NCBI GenBank assembly: GCA_945898725.1
Contig: CAMDIK010000008.1
Coordinates: 1-51,403, forward strand
Direction of reading: 5' to 3'
Source: Rickettsia typhi
Lineage (GTDB): Bacteria; Pseudomonadota; Alphaproteobacteria; Rickettsiales; Deianiraeaceae
Length of the DNA: 51,403 nucleotides
Position 1 is the first letter of the stretch. Each line of letters begins with the position of its first letter. Shown here piece by piece: positions 48,321 to 51,403 of this stretch. The position numbers were made by a program, and so were the translations under genes. The notes beneath the pieces were generated by a model that was not told the DNA's origin, ran no database searches, and worked only from the letters and a program-made list of their open reading frames with translations.

Positions 48321-50543
48321 TTAATTAGAATAAACGCTTCCATTTGCAAGCATTTCCACGCTTGATTCAGAAGAAAAACGCTTATCAATTAAGTCATCAG
48401 AATCATTTGCTATAGGTTCTGCGGCTTTTTGTGCTGCAGCTCTATTTTTTAAACCGTTTGACTTTGCAGAAAGTTTTACACGTCTTTTTTCATCCGTGCC
48501 CAGATACTTAACATTCAACACATCTCCAACAGAAATATAGTCATTAATATCTTCAATTCTATGATCTGCAACTTCGCTAATGTGAATCATTCCCTGTTTA
48601 TTACCAGGAAGTTTCACCATTGCGCCAAAACCTTTAAGCTCTACAACGGTTCCAACATACATTTGCCCAACCTCAAGATCAGTAATTGCAAAAATAATAG
48701 CCTCGCGCGCGCCTTCAGCCTTTTCTTCATTTTCAGCAAAAACAGTCACAGCACCAGCTTCGGAAATCTCAATTTTGCAAGAATAATCCTCACATAATTG
48801 CTTGATATTCGCACCACCCTTGCCTATCACATCACCAATTGAATTAACCGGAATGTTAAATGCAACAATCTTTGGCGCAAATTTGTTCACAGAATCTTTA
48901 GATCTATCAATGGTTTCATTCATTTTAGCCAAAATGTGCAGACGAGCAGCTTTTGCTTGGTCTAGCGCTTTTGTCAAAATTTCCCTGGAAATTCCATCAA
49001 TTTTGATATCCATTTGCAATGCGGTAATTCCATCACCCGTTCCTGCAACTTTGAAGTCCATATCACCCAAGAAGTCTTCATCTGCCATAATATCGGTTAA
49101 AATTGTGAAATCTTCACCCTGTTTTACCAATCCCATTGCAATTCCCGCAACCGGTTTTTTCAGCATAACGCCTGCATCCATCAAGGAAAGTGACGCACCG
49201 CAAATTGTTGCCATTGAAGAAGATCCATTGCAAGAAATAATATCTGATACAACTCTTATAGTATATGGGCAATTTTCCAAATCCAGCATAGGGCGAATGG
49301 CTCTCAATGCCAATTTTCCATGCCCAATTTCACGTCTTCCGGGCCCTCTCATAGGTGCAACTTCATTCACAGAAAAGCCAGGAAAGTTGTAATGCAACAT
49401 GAATTTATCCTTCATTAAGCCGTCAATTCCATCGGACATTTGAGTATCCGTTGCCGAGCCTAGAGTTGTTGTAACCAAAGCTTGAGTTTCCCCGCGCATA
49501 AATAATGCCGAGCCGTGCGTGCGTGGCATAACGGAAATTTCCGTGTATAACTTTCTCACTTCGTCTTCCTTTCTGCCGTCAATTCTTTTCTTATTTGCAA
49601 CGATGTTATTTCTAACCATGTCTGCCTCAACTGTGGATATAGCATTTTCAAAAAATATTCCTGGAATGCCAGCTGCTGCAACTTCAGATGCAAATTTTGC
49701 AGAAATTTCACTGCGAATTTCGTCCAATTTTGAATATCTATCCTTTTTTACAGGAATTTCGTAAGCAGATTGAATTTTCGCCCCGAATTCAGCCTTAATT
49801 TTCGCTTTAGTTTCGGTGATAATTCCAGCTTCTGCTGCAACTTCCAATTTTGCTTTCCCTGCTTTGGAATACAAATCTTCAATAGCATTAATCGCTGCAA
49901 CTCCTGCCTTTTGCCCAAGTAAAACCGCTTCAAGCATCTGCTCTTCACTTAGCTCGTGCGCTTCAGACTCCACCATTAATACTGAATTTTTCGTTCCGGC
50001 AACAATCAAGTCCAACTTATTAGTCTTATCAGCAATTTGAGCAACACTAGGGTTTACCACAAAATTCCCATCAATAAAGCCTATTTTCGCCCCGGCAATA
50101 GTATGAATTATCGGCAGCCCAGCCATTCTAACCGCAGCAGATGCGCCAATTAAAGCAAGCATATCAGGGTCATTTTCCTTATCATAAGATAAAAGTGTGC
50201 AAGTTACCTGAACTTCGTTGTAAAAATTTTCAGGAAACATAGGTCTAAGCGGGCGATCTATCAATCTTGAAAGTAAAGTCTCCTTATCAGAAGGCTTTGA
50301 TTCTCTTTTTAAATATCCACCAGGAATCTTCCCAAAAGCGGAAAATTTCTCAATATAATTAACAGTAAGCGGGAAGAATGATGCCTCTGCCTTCGCATTT
50401 TTTGCATAAACCGCAGTACACAAAACCCAGGTATCTCCACACCCACAAACAACTGAACCTTCAGCCTGTAATGCAAGTTTTCCGGTTTCAAGGAAGTACT
50501 TTTTCCCTTCTATTTCAAATTCACTTCTAGCAATATTAAACAT
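48321..50543 (-). CDS. pnp: Polyribonucleotide nucleotidyltransferase (PNPase)
   Basis: PNPase degrades RNA from the 3' end with phosphate and can add tails. The 740-residue protein has both RNase PH domains (CGCGDTWVLCTAVYAKNAKA at the start, ALFMRGETQALVTTTLGS in the second), the conserved DILTDIMADEDFLGDMDFKV-like block (TDIMADEDFLGDMDFKVAGT), a KH domain with IGDVIGKGGANIKQLCEDY and an S1 domain (VGTVVELKGFGAMVKLPGNK). ATG 50543. rpsO, its common upstream partner, is not here; an orphan gene is divergent instead. Terminator at 48262-48296. Confidence 0.98.
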   Translation of the reverse strand: MFNIARSEFEIEGKKYFLETGKLALQAEGSVVCGCGDTWVLCTAVYAKNAKAEASFFPLTVNYIEKFSAFGKIPGGYLKRESKPSDKETLLSRLIDRPLRPMFPENFYNEVQVTCTLLSYDKENDPDMLALIGASAAVRMAGLPIIHTIAGAKIGFIDGNFVVNPSVAQIADKTNKLDLIVAGTKNSVLMVESEAHELSEEQMLEAVLLGQKAGVAAINAIEDLYSKAGKAKLEVAAEAGIITETKAKIKAEFGAKIQSAYEIPVKKDRYSKLDEIRSEISAKFASEVAAAGIPGIFFENAISTVEADMVRNNIVANKKRIDGRKEDEVRKLYTEISVMPRTHGSALFMRGETQALVTTTLGSATDTQMSDGIDGLMKDKFMLHYNFPGFSVNEVAPMRGPGRREIGHGKLALRAIRPMLDLENCPYTIRVVSDIISCNGSSSMATICGASLSLMDAGVMLKKPVAGIAMGLVKQGEDFTILTDIMADEDFLGDMDFKVAGTGDGITALQMDIKIDGISREILTKALDQAKAARLHILAKMNETIDRSKDSVNKFAPKIVAFNIPVNSIGDVIGKGGANIKQLCEDYSCKIEISEAGAVTVFAENEEKAEGAREAIIFAITDLEVGQMYVGTVVELKGFGAMVKLPGNKQGMIHISEVADHRIEDINDYISVGDVLNVKYLGTDEKRRVKLSAKSNGLKNRAAAQKAAEPIANDSDDLIDKRFSSESSVEMLANGSVYSN

Positions 50544-50619
50544 TTATTTTAAATTAAAATCATACAATAACTCTAAAGTGATTACAGATGATATTATTTG
50601 CAAGAGAATTATTTCCCCC

Positions 50620-50648
50620 TTGACAAGTAATAAAAAATGTGCTATAAT
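50620..50648 (+). promoter_or_regulatory. Perfect-consensus promoter of the 50671-51264 orphan gene
   Basis: TTGACA (50620-50625), a 17-base spacer ending in TGTGC, TATAAT (50643-50648). It shares the box pair and the TGTGC before the -10 with 38334-38362. Confidence 0.75.
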
Positions 50649-50670
50649 ATACGAAGATATATATCTATCT

Positions 50671-51264
50671 ATGAATGTATGGAGTTGGGTAAAAAGAAGA
50701 TGGAGCGAAGGGAAGCGCTTCACATCAATAGGTTTGGCAGTTGTGGCAGCTGTAGTGCAGGTGCCATGCGCAATTTGCGCTGCGCCAGTTTATGCAATTG
50801 GTGGTTTATATGAGGGCTGTAAATATTGCGCAAGATGTTTTTCCAAGGCAGAGGAAAATTCCGAGGTAGGGGAAAATATGGTATTAGACACTGCCAAACA
50901 GGTATACTTCGTACCTATGAATAAGATTATAGAGGTTTTGGATCCGGCATTCAAAGATGCCTGCGAACAATCCCAAAAAACACCGCAGAGTGACATACAA
51001 GCTAAAGAGCGAGAAGGTAATCTGCGACTAGAAGGGAGAGGGCTGAATCTGACCCTAGAAGATATGCGTAATAGGATAAAAACAGAATCACGTTACGATC
51101 AGCAGAATATCTGTGGGCAGAAGATATTAGGGAATAAAGAATATACGTCGCCATGCCTTATGTACTCAGGTCATACAAAATCACTTATCTCACACGCTAT
51201 AAGAGAACATTCCGCTGATAAAGGCAAAATAAATCAGAACTACAATCAGCACTTCGGTGTATAA
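50671..51264 (+). CDS. Unrecognised orphan protein with a Cys-rich hydrophobic segment, possible effector
   Basis: From ATG 50671 the protein has 197 residues; the longer frame from 50578 reads through the promoter. A basic N-terminus (WSWVKRRWSEGKRF) is followed by a hydrophobic segment (GLAVVAAVVQVPCAICAAPV) and then YEGCKYCARCF, five cysteines within 25 residues. The rest is hydrophilic (EREGNLRLEGRGLNLTLEDM) with two later cysteines. I do not recognise a family. The layout recalls the Cys-rich orphan at 18807-19742. Single gene with an exact-consensus promoter. Confidence 0.65.
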   Translation: MNVWSWVKRRWSEGKRFTSIGLAVVAAVVQVPCAICAAPVYAIGGLYEGCKYCARCFSKAEENSEVGENMVLDTAKQVYFVPMNKIIEVLDPAFKDACEQSQKTPQSDIQAKEREGNLRLEGRGLNLTLEDMRNRIKTESRYDQQNICGQKILGNKEYTSPCLMYSGHTKSLISHAIREHSADKGKINQNYNQHFGV

Positions 51265-51306
51265 CTACGGTAAAAAAAATATAGTTTTCTGCTTCACCCT
51301 TGGCTT

Positions 51307-51403
51307 TTACCCACCTTTAACTCTTGGCTTATATCTATCTACATTTTCTATCAATTTGGACCAGGATTTGTCACTATCTATCTTTAGAGTAATTATACTT
51401 TTC
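51307..51403 (-). CDS. Possible C-terminal end of an unidentified minus-strand gene (right edge)
   Basis: Reading in from the right edge on the minus strand, one frame is open for 31 codons and ends at TAA 51307-51309. It encodes KSIITLKIDSDKSWSKLIEN then VDRYKPRVKGG. The composition looks protein-like, but the segment is too short to identify, and chance cannot be excluded. Confidence 0.35.
   Translation of the reverse strand, partial: KSIITLKIDSDKSWSKLIENVDRYKPRVKGG

Noticed and set aside
48561..50040. Long plus-strand open frames opposite pnp, the longest 196 codons
   Set aside because: Antisense shadows of pnp; residue composition is that of a reversed coding frame.
50578..50670. N-terminal extension of the last orphan from 50578
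   Set aside because: It would translate through the exact-consensus promoter at 50620-50648.

Overview
The window is AT-rich, densely packed chromosome from an alphaproteobacterium. The gene content fits a reduced-genome member of the Rickettsiales: an NDUFS4-type complex I accessory subunit, Coq7, an ELM1-family protein, metal-type KdsA, a VirB2/TrbC-type pilin, a Rickettsiales-like porin, gene-transfer-agent (GTA) head genes, and housekeeping operons split into single genes (nusA without rimP/infB, gatA without gatC/gatB, pnp without rpsO, hslV without hslU). leuC, prepilin-like and TAXI-type genes are unusual for classical intracellular Rickettsiaceae. They would suit a lineage that kept amino acid synthesis, such as the Deianiraea group. 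That placement is inference.

Layout. 1-1.3 kb: a TolC-like gene cut by the left edge and its periplasmic adaptor (minus strand). 1.3-2.2 kb: an orphan gene with its own promoter and terminator. 2.2-4.1 kb: minus-strand operon of a DUF2628-like membrane protein, NDUFS4, a degenerate CcmA-like ATPase and lgt. 4.2-8.2 kb: MFS transporter, Mrp/Mbh-type antiporter subunit, YfgM-like protein and bamB. 8.3-12.2 kb (minus): gatA, tadA, zapE, kdsA. 12.2-17.5 kb: CCA/poly(A) polymerase, then a plus operon of TAXI lipoprotein, ruvC, ruvX, OmpA-like and ELM1. 17.5-19.8 kb: prepilin-like protein and a Cys-rich orphan. 19.9-25.5 kb: methyltransferase, nusA, nitroreductase, HAD phosphatase, two tandem small membrane proteins separated by a copy of the nusA leader, leuC. 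25.5-27.7 kb: kinase-like protein with a repeat tail. 27.7-37.2 kb: lolA, secG, rluD, virB2-like pilin, ABC exporter, anmK, mutS, mnmG. 37.2-42.6 kb: orphan gene, tRNA-Asp, a second orphan, then a decayed accessory segment (broken IS1595-type transposase, hsdM and hsdS remnants, secreted phytochelatin-synthase-like protein, PLD remnant, DUF2000, truncated XRE regulator). 42.6-51.4 kb: rfbC, hslV, three GTA head genes, msrA, coq7, porin, an orphan, pnp, a last orphan, and the 3' end of an unidentified gene at the right edge.

Themes. Envelope functions dominate: lipoprotein maturation and transport (Lgt, LolA), LPS (KdsA, RfbC), secretion (SecG, TolC/adaptor, VirB2), outer membrane (BamB, porin, OmpA-like) and cell-wall recycling (AnmK). 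Translation and RNA genes form the core (GatA, TadA, CCA enzyme, RluD, MnmG, NusA, PNPase). Scattered between them are seven or eight unrecognised or effector-like single genes. Most have a near-consensus sigma-70 promoter directly upstream, and several encode clustered cysteines. This orphan set, the VirB2 with a cysteine-rich ectodomain, the duplicated nusA leader and the GTA remnant are the most unusual parts of the window.
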